Positions 35,881 through 45,542 are shown, counted from the first letter of the stretch. The stretch is 52,673 bases of DNA from Nitrospirota bacterium (GCA_016212095.1 JACRHH010000029.1:1-52673); one strand, 5' to 3'. Notes: a model not told the origin generated them from the letters alone. Program-made: numbers and translations.

Positions 35881-37125
35881 CTATCTGGCGGCCAAAACCT
35901 GCTGAATAGCCTTCAGCGCCGCAGCCGTCGATACCTGTCCGCTGGACATCACATCCACCGGCTTTTTAGCCACGCCGGCGGGAATGATGTTGCCGGGCAG
36001 CAGGAAGCTGTTTTCATCGTACTGAACGCTTGCCGGAACCTTGTCGGTGGCAGTGTTCGGCTCCATTCCTGTTGCCAGAACCACCATCTCGAATTCCTGC
36101 TTCACAAGCCCGCCGCCGATCATGTCCTCAACCGTCAGAACAACGTTTCCGTTGGCTCCTGCCTCAACCTTCGCCACCTTGCCCTTGACGAAAGAAACAT
36201 TGGCGTCTGCCTTGACCTTGTTATAAAACTTCTCATAACGGCCCGGACTTCTGAGATCGATATAGAACACTGTCGCCTTCGACTCCGGATTCTTCTCGCG
36301 AATGTATGTCACCTGCTTCATCGAAGCAAGGCAGCAGATGTATGAGCAATATGCCAAATGATTTTCGTCGCGGCTTCCTGCGCACTGCACAAAGCCAATC
36401 GAGCCGACTTCCTTGCCGTCTGACGGACGGACGATTTTTCCGCCTGTCGGGCCGCCCGGCGAGGCAAGCCGCTCCATCATCATGTTGGTGATCACATTGG
36501 GAACCTTGCCGAAGCCCAGGTTGTCGATCTTCGAGGCGTCGTAAGGCTTCCATCCGGTTGCCCAAACAATCGAAGCGACATTGAGCTTTACAGTGCGCGG
36601 CTGCATCGTGAAATCGACCGCGCCGTACTGGCAGGCATCCTGAATCTTCTGCTGGCTCGGCGTGCCGATAACCGCCTTGTCGATAGCATACCGCATCGGA
36701 AACGCCATCTCGAACGGCCTGCTTGCGGCCTTCCGCTTGTTCATGCCGAAGTTGAAATCGTTGGAGACCTCCACATCGCAGGCATCTTCGCAAGCGCCGC
36801 AGTTGGTGCAGCGCTCGTTCACATAGCGCGGCTGCTCCTTTAGCGTAACCTCGTAATTGCCCGGCCCGCCCGAAATGCTCTCAACCTGAGTCAGCGTGTA
36901 GAACGAAATATGGCTGTTCTTCTTGATACGCTGAAAGTTGATCTCCAGTCCGCATGCCGGTGGGCAAAGCTTTGGAAAGTATTTGTTGAGTTGCGCTACC
37001 CTGCCGCCGAGATACGGGTTTCTTTCAACGATTACAACCTCGTTGCCCACTTCAGCCGCTTCGAGCGCAACGGTCAGGCCGCTTATTCCGCCGCCGACGA
37101 CCAGTATGGTTCCTGTTCCTGCCAT
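35881..37125 (-). CDS. qmoA: QmoA, HdrA-like FAD protein
   Basis: The 414-aa protein begins with the dinucleotide-binding motif VVGGGISGLTVALEAAEVG. It has GGRVAQLNKYFPKLCPPACG near 40-60 and one 4Fe-4S-like motif, CTNCGACEDACDVE, near 105. A second nucleotide-binding strand (MVVLATGMEP) lies near 345. This is the short HdrA relative typical of the Qmo complex, located at the cytoplasmic membrane face. GGAGGATAC precedes the ATG. Confidence 0.93.
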   Translation of the reverse strand: MAGTGTILVVGGGISGLTVALEAAEVGNEVVIVERNPYLGGRVAQLNKYFPKLCPPACGLEINFQRIKKNSHISFYTLTQVESISGGPGNYEVTLKEQPRYVNERCTNCGACEDACDVEVSNDFNFGMNKRKAASRPFEMAFPMRYAIDKAVIGTPSQQKIQDACQYGAVDFTMQPRTVKLNVASIVWATGWKPYDASKIDNLGFGKVPNVITNMMMERLASPGGPTGGKIVRPSDGKEVGSIGFVQCAGSRDENHLAYCSYICCLASMKQVTYIREKNPESKATVFYIDLRSPGRYEKFYNKVKADANVSFVKGKVAKVEAGANGNVVLTVEDMIGGGLVKQEFEMVVLATGMEPNTATDKVPASVQYDENSFLLPGNIIPAGVAKKPVDVMSSGQVSTAAALKAIQQVLAAR

Positions 37126-37252
37126 GTTTGGTATCCTCCGTCGCTCCTGTTGATGGATGTTGAATGCTCAATCTTCGCCGCTACTATACTTGAAACAACG
37201 ATGACTCAGCACTCAAGCATTTTTATATCATTTCGCGCACTTGCGGCGCGGT

Positions 37253-37297
37253 GGTAGAGACGCATAATCATGCGTCTCTACCATTATGCGTCTCTAC
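37253..37297. repeat. 13-bp inverted repeat with a third copy (TAGAGACGC element)
   Basis: GGTAGAGACGCAT (37253-37265) and ATGCGTCTCTACC (37270-37282) form a perfect hairpin with a 4-base loop. A further copy, ATGCGTCTCTAC, follows at 37286-37297. The element lies between aprA and qmoA. Similar GTAGAGACGC palindromes are dispersed repeats in other bacteria. Here it could cut or stabilise the mRNA between aprA and the qmo genes. Confidence 0.85.
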
Positions 37298-37315
37298 TCG
37301 ATCAATAAGACCCGA

Positions 37316-39292
37316 TTAGACCGCGGCCTCGTTTATGATCTGGTGGTAATCCTTCTTGAAGGTATCCCACTTCTGGTTGACGACATCGTACTTGGAATTG
37401 ACGAAGCACTTCCAGTTCTCCTCGTCAACGAAGTTGTAGTCGCTCTTGTAGTAGAAGCCCGGATAGCGGGTCTCCTTACGGAAGTAGATGTGGCGGAGAT
37501 GGGCTTCCACCGTCCAGAGGCGGTGATAGTTCTCCCATGCCCTGAGGAGCTCGTGAAGATCGCCGGCAGCCATCTTCTTGGAATCCTCGTGGCACATGTC
37601 GAAGCGGTACTGCGCGACTTCCAGCATCTTGTCGGAGGTCATGTAGTAGGTCGAAACGCCTGCGCCATACTCGTCGGTGATCTTGATCAGGCGAAGGAGG
37701 AAGCCCTTCGGCTTGATGAAGTTCGAGTTGACGTCGCGGTGCGTAGACTTGTCCTTGAACTCATGCCAGGTCTTGACAGGGCCGTAAATGATGTCTACGA
37801 GTTCCTGCGCCGACTGCTTGATGGTCGGGGTGAAGTCCTTGTGGTTGAGATAGTACTTCACCATCTGCTTGGCGGCAACGCGTCCCTCGGCGTGCGAGCC
37901 GGAGGAGAACTTGTGGCCGGAAGCGCCGACGCCGTCACCGGCGGTGAAGAGACCAGAAACGGTGGTCATCTGCTTGTAGGCAACGCCCTTGTCGTCACGA
38001 ACCTTGTATGACTCAGGAACCCAATCCTCATCCGGGCCGCCAACCCAGATGCCGCAGCATCCGGAGTGGGAACCGAGGAGGTACGGCTCTGTCGGCATAA
38101 GCTCGGAACCGACCTTTTCAGGCTCGATGTTCATTCCGGCCCAGAGACCGGCCTGACCGACGGACATGTCGAGGAAGTCTTCCCATGCCTCTGCCTCAAG
38201 GTGCTTGACCTCTTTCGGGGTCATTGTGGCGGCGAGGGTCTGAAGGGCGGTGGCGGTGTCCATGTAGATGGGGCCGCGGCCTTCCTTCATTTCTTTCAGC
38301 ATGAGGTGGTTACGGAGGCAGCTCGCGGGAACCTTCGCCAGACCATACGGCGGGTAGTCCTTAAGCATTTCCTTGTTGGTTACCATGTAGTTTTCGCCGA
38401 GGTTGTTGGTGGCCTTCGCCTTGAAGAGAAGGAACCATGCGCCCACCGGGCCGTAGCCGTCCTTGAAACGGGCGGGTACGAAGCGGTTTTCCATCATGGT
38501 GAGTTCGCCGCCGACTTCGGCAACTAGCGAGTAGGTCGAACCGGCATTCCATACGGGATACCAGCAACGGCCCATGCCCTCGCCAGTGGCGCGCGGACGG
38601 AACACGTTCACGGCGCCGCCGCAGGCAACCATCATGGCCTTGGTCTTGATGATGTAAACCTTGTTCTCGCGGAGGCTGAAACCGACCGCGCCGGCAATGG
38701 TGTTGGGCTTGTTGGCGTCGAGAAGGAGCTTCACGATGAAGATTCTCTCGATGATGTTCTCGGAACCGAGGGCGGCCTTGGCGGCCTCAGCGACGATTCT
38801 CTTGTAGGATTCGCCGTTGATCATGATCTGCCAGCGGCCTGAACGAACCGGCTTGCCGCCGTCCTTGAGGGCCGGGAGGCCCTTCGAACCGTCGTGGCTC
38901 TTGCCGTCGTCGCCGGTCTTCCAGATCGGAAGGCCCCACTCCTCGAAGAGGTTGACGGAGTTGTCAACGTGGCGGCCTGTGTCGAAGATAAGGTCTTCGC
39001 GCACGATGCCCATAAGGTCGTTGCGGATCATGCGGACATAATCTTCGGCGGAGTTGTCGCCAAGGTAGGTGTTGATAGCCGAAAGGCCCTGCGCAACCGC
39101 GCCGGAGCGCTCAAGGGCGGCCTTGTCAACAAGCAGGATTTTGCAGTCTTCCGGAGCCCACTTCTTGATCTCATACGCCGTGCCGCATGCGCCCATGCCG
39201 CCGCCGACTATAAGAATATCGACTTCCTTCTCAACAACCTCCGGGTTCAGTGTCGCCGGAAGCTCACCGGCTGGTTTATTCGGTAATGCCAT
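37316..39292 (-). CDS. aprA: AprA, adenylylsulfate (APS) reductase alpha subunit
   Basis: The 658-aa flavoprotein has the fumarate reductase-like fold with DILIVGGGMGACGTAYE at 25-41 for FAD binding. Conserved active-site regions include MVACGGAVNVFRPRATGEG near 221-239 and LLGSHSGCCGIWVGG at 405-419, in which His409 corresponds to the catalytic His of the family. It reduces APS to sulfite and AMP at the N5 atom of FAD. Length and all motifs are standard. The ATG at 39292 follows GGAGGA. It is the partner of aprB upstream. Confidence 0.97.
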   Translation of the reverse strand: MALPNKPAGELPATLNPEVVEKEVDILIVGGGMGACGTAYEIKKWAPEDCKILLVDKAALERSGAVAQGLSAINTYLGDNSAEDYVRMIRNDLMGIVREDLIFDTGRHVDNSVNLFEEWGLPIWKTGDDGKSHDGSKGLPALKDGGKPVRSGRWQIMINGESYKRIVAEAAKAALGSENIIERIFIVKLLLDANKPNTIAGAVGFSLRENKVYIIKTKAMMVACGGAVNVFRPRATGEGMGRCWYPVWNAGSTYSLVAEVGGELTMMENRFVPARFKDGYGPVGAWFLLFKAKATNNLGENYMVTNKEMLKDYPPYGLAKVPASCLRNHLMLKEMKEGRGPIYMDTATALQTLAATMTPKEVKHLEAEAWEDFLDMSVGQAGLWAGMNIEPEKVGSELMPTEPYLLGSHSGCCGIWVGGPDEDWVPESYKVRDDKGVAYKQMTTVSGLFTAGDGVGASGHKFSSGSHAEGRVAAKQMVKYYLNHKDFTPTIKQSAQELVDIIYGPVKTWHEFKDKSTHRDVNSNFIKPKGFLLRLIKITDEYGAGVSTYYMTSDKMLEVAQYRFDMCHEDSKKMAAGDLHELLRAWENYHRLWTVEAHLRHIYFRKETRYPGFYYKSDYNFVDEENWKCFVNSKYDVVNQKWDTFKKDYHQIINEAAV

Positions 39293-39312
39293 ATTTCAGA
39301 TTCCTCCTCTGA

Positions 39313-39382
39313 TTATTCAATTAACCATTAAAACCGAATTCTTTCGGTTCAATCATTCAATTAACCTTAAAAACCGGATTCC
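39313..39382. repeat. imperfect direct repeat between aprB and aprA
   Basis: ATTCAATTAACC followed by TTAAAACCG occurs twice in similar form, at about 39318-39340 and 39356-39380. Each copy is followed by a weak AACC/GGTT hairpin (for example AAACCGGATTCCCCAGGTTT). The 103-bp gap holds nothing else apart from the aprA ribosome binding site. It may be an intercistronic mRNA element. Confidence 0.5.
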
Positions 39383-39395
39383 CCAGGTTTTTAAA

Positions 39396-39833
39396 CTACT
39401 TGGTCACCATATGGGCGGCGTCCGGAGCCCTCATGACGGTCTCGTTGTAGAGGCAGCTATCGTTGAGGTTGGCGCCCTTCTTGTCGTTCTGCGGGTTGAT
39501 CGAACCTTCAGGGGTTGTGCGGATCGGGAACTTGAACCTCTTGAGGTTGCCGTTACGGAACCGGATCGTCCACATGATCGAATCGGAGCTCATGAGAGGA
39601 GCCACGAGGCCGCCAAGCGGAACGATGTCGGAATAGGCGCGGACTTCGATTGCGCCCTGCGGGCAGATCTTCACGCAGGAGTAGCACTCCCAACATGCGT
39701 CGGGCTCCTGGTTGTAGGCCCTCATTTCATCGGTATTGAGCACCATGAGGTCGTTCGGGCAGATGTACATGCAGGCGGTTTTTTCGCCGCCCTTGCAGCC
39801 ATCACACTTGCTGGGATCAACAAAACTCGGCAT
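39396..39833 (-). CDS. aprB: AprB, adenylylsulfate reductase beta subunit
   Basis: The 145-aa protein carries two 4Fe-4S clusters, ligated by Cys10/13/21/25 and Cys47/50/53/57 (CWECYSCVKICP). The inserted loop of the first cluster (CKGGEKTAC) is typical of AprB. A beta-strand-rich tail wraps AprA. It passes electrons to the FAD of AprA. The frame is open to 39875, but AAGGAG sits 7 bases before the ATG at 39833 and the protein family starts here (MPSFVDPSKC). Confidence 0.96.
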   Translation of the reverse strand: MPSFVDPSKCDGCKGGEKTACMYICPNDLMVLNTDEMRAYNQEPDACWECYSCVKICPQGAIEVRAYSDIVPLGGLVAPLMSSDSIMWTIRFRNGNLKRFKFPIRTTPEGSINPQNDKKGANLNDSCLYNETVMRAPDAAHMVTK

Positions 39834-39992
39834 AGTCATTCTCCTTTTTTTAGGAATTCTCAGCCCGGCATTCATGCCCGGCCATCCACTTCAGGAACAG
39901 AGCCGCGAACCCGTTTCAAGGCCCGCCCCGTCCAATCCGTACCCGCCGCCATCCGCGCCAACAGCGCTGAAAGCGGCGGGATTTCTGTTTAA

Positions 39993-41207
39993 TTACACTC
40001 CGGTTGCGGCCTTGTGAAGCTTTACTTCGACCTTTTCGGTCAATCCGGCATAGTACTCGCGAAGGATCACGAGAACCTCCGGACGGCTGAAATGATCCGG
40101 AACTTCCTCGTTCTCCGAAAGCATCTTGCGAAGCTTCGTGCCGGAGAGAAGCATGCGGTCTTCCTTGCCGTGCGGGCAGGTGCGCATGGAGGCCATTCCG
40201 TCGCACTTGGTGCAGTAGAACGTCCAGTCGATCTTGAGCGGCAACGTCTCAAGGGCGTCAGCCGGAATCTCGTCGAAAATCTTGTGCGCGTCGAACGGCC
40301 CGTAGTAGTCGCCCACACCGGCATGGTCGCGGCCAACAATGAGGTGGCTGCAGCCATAGTTCTGACGGAACAGCGCGTGCAGAAGAGCCTCGCGCGGCCC
40401 GGCATAACGCATGTCGAGCGGATAACCGGCCTGAATGGCGGTGTCATTCACAAAATAGTTATCGAGAAGGGTGTTGATAGCCTTGGAGCGGGTGTCAGCC
40501 GGAATGTCGCCGGCCTTCAGCTTGCCAAGAAGCTGGTGGATGAGCACGCCATCGCATGTCTCGATGGCGATCTTGGCCAGATACTCGTGCGAACGGTGCA
40601 TCGGGTTACGGGTCTGGAATGCGGCAACCTTCGACCAGCCCTTGTCCTCGAAAATCTTGCGGCATTCAGCCGGCGTGAGGTAGATACCCGGATACTCCTT
40701 CGGGAACGAACCCTGCGAGAGAACCTTGACCGGGCCAGCAAGATTAACATCGCCCTGCTCCATCACCTTCGCAACGCCCGGATGCTCCATGTCGGTGGTC
40801 TTGAAGACCTGCTGACACTCGTGGGCCTTGTCGTAGGTGTACTTTTCGGTCACCTTCATCGTGGCCATCGTCTCGCCAGACTCCTCGTCAATAAGGGCGA
40901 TTTCCTCGCCGATCTTGATGCTTTCAGCCTGCCCGGTTGTCGTGGAGAGCGTGACCGGAATCGGCCAGAACGTGCCGTCGGCCATCTGGTAGCTGTCGCA
41001 TACGCCCTGCCAGTCGGCCTTGCCCATGAAGCCGGTAAGGGGCGTGAAGCCGCCAATACCCATCATGATGAGATCGCCGCACTCGCGGGAGGTTATGCGA
41101 ACCTCGCGGAGTGTCTTCGCCTTCTGCTTCTCTTCGGCCAGCGCTGCGCCTTCAAGAAGAAGCGGCATGAGTTTCTTTGCCTTGCCATGCGGATTGACTA
41201 ACGCCAT
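39993..41207 (-). CDS. sat: Sat, dissimilatory ATP sulfurylase
   Basis: The 404-aa enzyme makes APS and pyrophosphate from ATP and sulfate. The active-site motifs are [10 protein letters not shown] at 198-207 and GRDHAG at 292-297. A zinc site of the prokaryotic dissimilatory type follows ([15 protein letters not shown] at 332-346). The start is set at the ATG before [12 protein letters not shown] second in-frame ATG three codons earlier (41216) is closer to the AGGAGG at about 41219-41224, so that start is possible. It is the first gene of the sat-aprBA-qmoABC block, 159 bp ahead of aprB. Confidence 0.95.
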   Translation of the reverse strand: MALVNPHGKAKKLMPLLLEGAALAEEKQKAKTLREVRITSRECGDLIMMGIGGFTPLTGFMGKADWQGVCDSYQMADGTFWPIPVTLSTTTGQAESIKIGEEIALIDEESGETMATMKVTEKYTYDKAHECQQVFKTTDMEHPGVAKVMEQGDVNLAGPVKVLSQGSFPKEYPGIYLTPAECRKIFEDKGWSKVAAFQTRNPMHRSHEYLAKIAIETCDGVLIHQLLGKLKAGDIPADTRSKAINTLLDNYFVNDTAIQAGYPLDMRYAGPREALLHALFRQNYGCSHLIVGRDHAGVGDYYGPFDAHKIFDEIPADALETLPLKIDWTFYCTKCDGMASMRTCPHGKEDRMLLSGTKLRKMLSENEEVPDHFSRPEVLVILREYYAGLTEKVEVKLHKAATGV

Positions 41208-41388
41208 TATAGTCATTCCCTCCTCAGGATTAATATTGGGGTCCAAGCTCCCTGCGGTTTCCGGGCGCAAATATACGGCCCCTGAAATTCGGTCAATATA
41301 ATCAATCAAGAGCGCAAGCCATTACAAGTTAAATCTTAAAATTCGGCTATTAGTTTTGCTTATGAGGCGGGTTATGGGGGAATTGTCG

Positions 41389-41428
41389 AAAAAAAAGACG
41401 CGCCGGGCGGCATACAATTCCACCCGGC
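41389..41428 (-). terminator. terminator after rnfB
   Basis: On the minus strand, a GCGCCGGG/CCCGGCGC stem is followed by eight Ts (the A-run at 41389-41396 on the plus strand). It lies 26-65 bp beyond the rnfB stop and separates the rnf operon from sat. Confidence 0.85.
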
Positions 41429-41453
41429 GCGGCGTGTGTTCCCAACAAACCGG

Positions 41454-42623
41454 TTACGCCCCGACAGTCTCTCCAGCTTCGATCACGCCCGGCGATTTGC
41501 GCGAAGCCCGAAACGTGCCGATAATAGCCTTCTTCGGGCATTTCACCACGCAGATGCCGCAGCCGACGCACTTTGCCTCGTTTATGGAATGCTTTTCCTT
41601 GATAACGCCTGTCGCGGCGTCAACCGGGCAGACCTTCGAGCATATGGTGCAGCCGTTGCACTTGTCTGTGATGTAAGCCTTCTCGCGCTCCGGCAGATAG
41701 TCGTGAATCGCCTTCGTCGGGCACTTCGACACGCAGAGGCCGCAGACCTGGCACTTGGCGAAATCTATGCGCGCAAGGTTGTTCTCAAGCGCAATCGCGT
41801 CGTAAGGACATGTTTTCACGCATGTGCCGCAGCCGATGCAGCCGATATCGCAGTTCTTGCGCACAACCGGCCCCTTGTCCTTCGAATGGCAGCTTATAAC
41901 CACGGCGGCGGCTGTCGGGCCGAGCTCCAGCACCATCTTGGGGCAGGTGCTCACGCATTTGCCGCAGGCCGTGCATTTGGCAGGGTCGATCAACGGCAGG
42001 TTGTCGTCGCTCATGGTGATGGCGTTAAACGGACATGCGCGCTCGCACGAGCCGTAGCCAAGGCAGCCGTAGATGCAAGACTTGTCGCCGCCCGCCGCGA
42101 TAACCGCCGCGCGGCAGTCCATTATGCCCTCATACCTGAATTTTCTGCGCGAAAGCGAGTTGCCGCCCTGACAGAAGAGCCGCGCAATCTTGGGCTCGGT
42201 TTTTTCCGCTATCTTTCCGGTGATGCGGGCAACAGCCTCGGCGCACTTGTCGCCGCCCGGAGCGCAGAGGTTCACCGGAACCTTCGGATCCATGACCACC
42301 GCCTCGGCGTAGGAGGCGCAGCCAGCGAAACCGCAGGCTCCGCAATGCGCGTTTGCCAGCACTTCCTTAACCTCGTCGATGCGCGGATCGAGCTTCACAG
42401 CGAATTTTTTGGCCGTGAGCGCAAGCCCAAGCCCGAATATCGCGGCAACTCCAGCCACGAAGGCGAGCGTGAATTTCAGAAGCGGAACCAGATCCACATG
42501 CTCCTTGGCCTCGATTCCGCCGCCAACGCCAACGCTCGGCAGCGGGAGGTTGCCGACAAGGTGCAGTATGCCGCCGACAAGATCGCCGCGAAGTAAATCG
42601 TTAACTATTCCAATGCCGTTCAT
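41454..42623 (-). CDS. rnfB: RnfB, polyferredoxin subunit of the Rnf complex
   Basis: This 389-aa protein has a transmembrane segment at about 48-70, further in than in short RnfB proteins. The Fe-S domain follows (Cys94/97/102 in CGACGFAGC and Cys120). Six ferredoxin-type motifs come after it (for example CTACGKCVSTCP, CIGCGTCVKTCP, CQVCGLCVSKCP, CNGCTICSKVCP, CVGCGICVVKCP). The many clusters match the long RnfB of acetogens and sulfate reducers. It receives electrons from ferredoxin. It is the last gene of the operon. Confidence 0.95.
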   Translation of the reverse strand: MNGIGIVNDLLRGDLVGGILHLVGNLPLPSVGVGGGIEAKEHVDLVPLLKFTLAFVAGVAAIFGLGLALTAKKFAVKLDPRIDEVKEVLANAHCGACGFAGCASYAEAVVMDPKVPVNLCAPGGDKCAEAVARITGKIAEKTEPKIARLFCQGGNSLSRRKFRYEGIMDCRAAVIAAGGDKSCIYGCLGYGSCERACPFNAITMSDDNLPLIDPAKCTACGKCVSTCPKMVLELGPTAAAVVISCHSKDKGPVVRKNCDIGCIGCGTCVKTCPYDAIALENNLARIDFAKCQVCGLCVSKCPTKAIHDYLPEREKAYITDKCNGCTICSKVCPVDAATGVIKEKHSINEAKCVGCGICVVKCPKKAIIGTFRASRKSPGVIEAGETVGA

Positions 42624-42647
42624 AGGCTCATTTCACCTCGTTGTATA

Positions 42648-43235
42648 TCAAAGAGTAATAAGACCCGCGAAACCTGTAAACGCAAGCGCGATAAGGCCTG
42701 TCGTCACGAAGGCAAGCGGCATTCCGCGAAACGGCGCGGGCACGTCGGCAAGCTCAAGCTTCTCGCGTATGCTTGCCATGATAATAAGCGCGATTCCGAA
42801 ACCGAGGCCGGAGCCCACGCCGAAGAACATGCTCTCGATGAAGGTGTAGCCCGCGCCCGCGTTCGTGAGCGGCACGGCCACGATGATGCAGTTGGTGGCG
42901 ATAAGAGCAAGGTAGACGCCCAGCTTGTAATAGAGATCAGGCGAAATCTTCCGCATGATCGTGTCGGAAACCTGCACCAGAGCCGCAACCACGCCGATGA
43001 ATACCACGATTTTAAGAAACGTTATGTCGAGCGGCACGAGCCCGTAATTGAAAACCAGCCAGCAGGCCGCCGCGCTTATAACCATAACCGCCATGAACGT
43101 GATGCTCATGCCTATCGCCGTCTCCATCTTCTTCGAGACGCCGAAGAATATGCAGAGCCCAAGGAACTGGGTGAAAACGAAATTATTGATGAGCGAGGCC
43201 GCCACTACAAGATTGAAAAGCTTCTGGAACTCCAT
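42648..43235 (-). CDS. rnfA: RnfA, membrane subunit of the Rnf complex
   Basis: The 195-aa protein has six predicted transmembrane helices and the family segments NNFVFTQFLGLCIFFG at about 18-33 and LIATNCIIVAVPL near 110. RnfA and RnfE are inverted homologues that together hold a membrane 2Fe-2S cluster. The Cys residues in FLGLC and TNC fit that role. It lies 12 bp after rnfE and 24 bp before rnfB. Confidence 0.95.
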   Translation of the reverse strand: MEFQKLFNLVVAASLINNFVFTQFLGLCIFFGVSKKMETAIGMSITFMAVMVISAAACWLVFNYGLVPLDITFLKIVVFIGVVAALVQVSDTIMRKISPDLYYKLGVYLALIATNCIIVAVPLTNAGAGYTFIESMFFGVGSGLGFGIALIIMASIREKLELADVPAPFRGMPLAFVTTGLIALAFTGFAGLITL

Positions 43236-43247
43236 AACGCCCTCCTC

Positions 43248-43871
43248 TTAATGATGAGCGGGAGCCTTGCCGCCCCGCTGTTCCATCCAGTTGAAAAAAG
43301 CCATCAGTATGCCTACAGCGAAGAATCCGCCGGTTGGCATGATCATTATAAGAAGCGGCTTCACGCCTCCGGTAAGCGAAACGCCCCAGAGGCTGCCCTT
43401 GCCGATAAGCTCGCGGAAAAAGCTGATTATCGTCAGCGCAACCAGAAAGCCAAGCCCCATGCCTATGCCGTCGAACATCGACGGCGTAACCTTGTTTTTG
43501 CTGGCAAAAAGCTCGGCGCGCGCCAAGATGGAGGCGAAAGCCACGATAAGCTGGATATACAGCCCCATCGAGCGGTAAACATCCCTTGCATACGCGGCCA
43601 TGCCCATGTCGGCAACCGAAACCCAGCCGGAGATTACCAGCATGAACACCGGAATTCTTATCTTGGAGTTGATGACATTTCGCATCAGGGCAATGGTGAT
43701 ATTCACCATCGTCTGCACGAAAAGCACGGCCACGCCCATCAGCACGCCGTTTTTAAGGCCGCTGGTCACGGCGATTGACGGGCAGAGGCTGATCGCAAGC
43801 TTGAAGATCGTGTTCTCGGCGAATATGCCGTTTTTTATCAGTTGCCAGTTAGTCATTGTCGTGGCGCTCAT
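43248..43871 (-). CDS. rnfE: RnfE, membrane subunit of the Rnf complex
   Basis: The 207-aa protein has six predicted helices, with LAISLCPSIAVTSGLKNGV near residue 25 and a mid-protein segment PVFMLVISGWVSVADMGM. It is paired with RnfA in the ion-translocating core. Its start overlaps the rnfG stop at 43871, so translation is coupled. Confidence 0.95.
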   Translation of the reverse strand: MSATTMTNWQLIKNGIFAENTIFKLAISLCPSIAVTSGLKNGVLMGVAVLFVQTMVNITIALMRNVINSKIRIPVFMLVISGWVSVADMGMAAYARDVYRSMGLYIQLIVAFASILARAELFASKNKVTPSMFDGIGMGLGFLVALTIISFFRELIGKGSLWGVSLTGGVKPLLIMIMPTGGFFAVGILMAFFNWMEQRGGKAPAHH

Positions 43872-44515
43872 TAGTGGTGACCTCCTGCGGCATTCTCAGC
43901 CGGTTGTGCCGGTGCTTTACCGGAAAGGACATCGGTTATCATCTGCACGCCGCCCCGGACGCCTCCTCCAACCCTGTCGTCCGTGACCGCTCGGCTGGAA
44001 ATGGTCGCGCCCGAAATCGCCTGTATATACTTCTGGTCGCCGTCTTTTACAACCTTCAGCGTGTCCAGTGTCTTGCCCTTGAACTGTTCCTTCCATGCCG
44101 GAACCTCAACCTCATCGCCAAGTCCGGGGGTTTCCTTCTGACTTACAACGTCGATCTTCTGAAGCACCAGCTTCGGGTCGAGAGCGATAAGCGTGTTTAT
44201 GTAGCTCGAATAACCCTTGCCGAAGGTTTCAACAATATATCCGACAGCCTCGCCACCCTTTTTCGCGGTGTAGTAGCCCGCGTTATGGTGATGAATCGGC
44301 CATTCGCCGGTCTTCTCGATGGAGTCGGCCTCAGGCATCATCTGTTTCAGGCGCTCTTCCTTCTCCTGCTTTGCCTTGGTGAAGATCACCGGCGAGGTCT
44401 TTGCGTAAACCGTGGCCAGAATCATGCCGCCGATTGCGTATATGACAACAAGGTTGATAATGATTTTCGCGATGTCGGCGCCGGTCATTTCAGTATCGTT
44501 ATTCTGCTTGCTCAT
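43871..44515 (-). CDS. rnfG: RnfG, flavoprotein subunit of the Rnf complex
   Basis: The 214-aa protein has one N-terminal transmembrane helix at about 17-38 and an extracytoplasmic FMN-binding domain. SGAT at 168-171 contains Thr171, the expected covalent FMN attachment site. The C-terminus is Gly-rich. It relays electrons on the outer side of the membrane. It overlaps rnfD by 4 bp and rnfE by 1 bp. Confidence 0.95.
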   Translation of the reverse strand: MSKQNNDTEMTGADIAKIIINLVVIYAIGGMILATVYAKTSPVIFTKAKQEKEERLKQMMPEADSIEKTGEWPIHHHNAGYYTAKKGGEAVGYIVETFGKGYSSYINTLIALDPKLVLQKIDVVSQKETPGLGDEVEVPAWKEQFKGKTLDTLKVVKDGDQKYIQAISGATISSRAVTDDRVGGGVRGGVQMITDVLSGKAPAQPAENAAGGHH

Positions 44516-45504
44516 GCCGCTGCCTCCTTCTTCTTTACAACCGCGCCGAACGTCTTCGACCTCATGCCGCGGTCAAGAAGCGGGGCGAAGCAGTTCATGA
44601 TCAGAATCGCGAACATCACGCCCTCCGGATAACCGCCCTTCAATCGAATGAGCATCGTGAGCAGGCCGCAACCTGCGCCGAACACAAGCTGCGCCTTGCG
44701 GGTTGACGGGCCGGTCACATAGTCTGTTGCCATGAAGAACGCTCCAAGCATCAGTCCGCCCGCAAGCAGGTGGAATACCGGATCGCCGCCGGTTACAGCC
44801 GCAACCAGCGCCACCGTGCCAATGAACGAAACCGGAATGTGCCATGTTATATAGCCGCGAACCAGCAGGAATATGCCGCCAAGCAATATCGCGAGCGCCG
44901 ATGTTTCACCGAGCGAACCGCTGACGCTGCCAAAGAAAAGATTGCTGTACAGGGCCGAAGTTCCGCCGAACTGCTCCACCAGCTTGCCCATGCCCTCCAT
45001 CTTGGCGATGTTCAAGGGAGTGGCCGCCGATACGGCATCCATCGAGGCTATCGACTTTACGGGTTCCATCCAGGTGGTCATCGCCTTTGGCCATGAGATA
45101 AGCACAAATGCGCGGCCAATAAGCGCCGGATTGAATATGTTGTATCCAAGTCCGCCGAAGAGATGCTTGGTTATGGTGATGGCCACCAGCGATCCTGTAA
45201 CCGGGATGTATAACGGTATGTTCGCCGGAAGGTTGAATCCAAGAAGCAATCCAGTGAGAACCGCGCTTCCGTCGGTAATCGTAACCGGCTTTCCAACGAT
45301 CTTCTGCGTTGCGGCCTCGAAGCCCACGCAGGCGGCAATCGTCACAAGCTGGACGATAAGCGCCTGAATTCCGAAATAGTATATCGACGCCGCAAACGCG
45401 GGCATCAGGGCCAGCGACACCATCCACATGATGCGCTGAACCGATTCATCGCTTCGCACATGCGGGCTGACCGAAACTATCAGTTTATGCTGATCTTCGC
45501 TCAT
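44512..45504 (-). CDS. rnfD: RnfD, membrane flavoprotein subunit of the Rnf complex
   Basis: The 330-aa protein has about nine or ten helices. DAVSAATPL at 156-164 contains Thr162, the expected covalent FMN site. GLGYNIFNPALIGRAF at 118-133 and GGLMLGAFFMATDYVTGP near 260 are conserved in the family. It is part of the ion-translocating core. It starts 39 bp after the rnfC stop. Confidence 0.95.
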   Translation of the reverse strand: MSEDQHKLIVSVSPHVRSDESVQRIMWMVSLALMPAFAASIYYFGIQALIVQLVTIAACVGFEAATQKIVGKPVTITDGSAVLTGLLLGFNLPANIPLYIPVTGSLVAITITKHLFGGLGYNIFNPALIGRAFVLISWPKAMTTWMEPVKSIASMDAVSAATPLNIAKMEGMGKLVEQFGGTSALYSNLFFGSVSGSLGETSALAILLGGIFLLVRGYITWHIPVSFIGTVALVAAVTGGDPVFHLLAGGLMLGAFFMATDYVTGPSTRKAQLVFGAGCGLLTMLIRLKGGYPEGVMFAILIMNCFAPLLDRGMRSKTFGAVVKKKEAAA

Positions 45505-45542
45505 CTCTCTCCCATCCTTAAAATGTTATTGAGGCGCGCCTG

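Noticed and set aside
40014-41201. Long plus-strand frame opposite sat (395 codons)
   Set aside because: It mirrors the sat frame, with low-complexity Leu/Arg/Val content and no family match.
41436-42596. Long plus-strand frame opposite rnfB (386 codons)
   Set aside because: It is a shadow of rnfB; its Ala/His/Arg composition comes from the reverse complement of Cys-rich codons.
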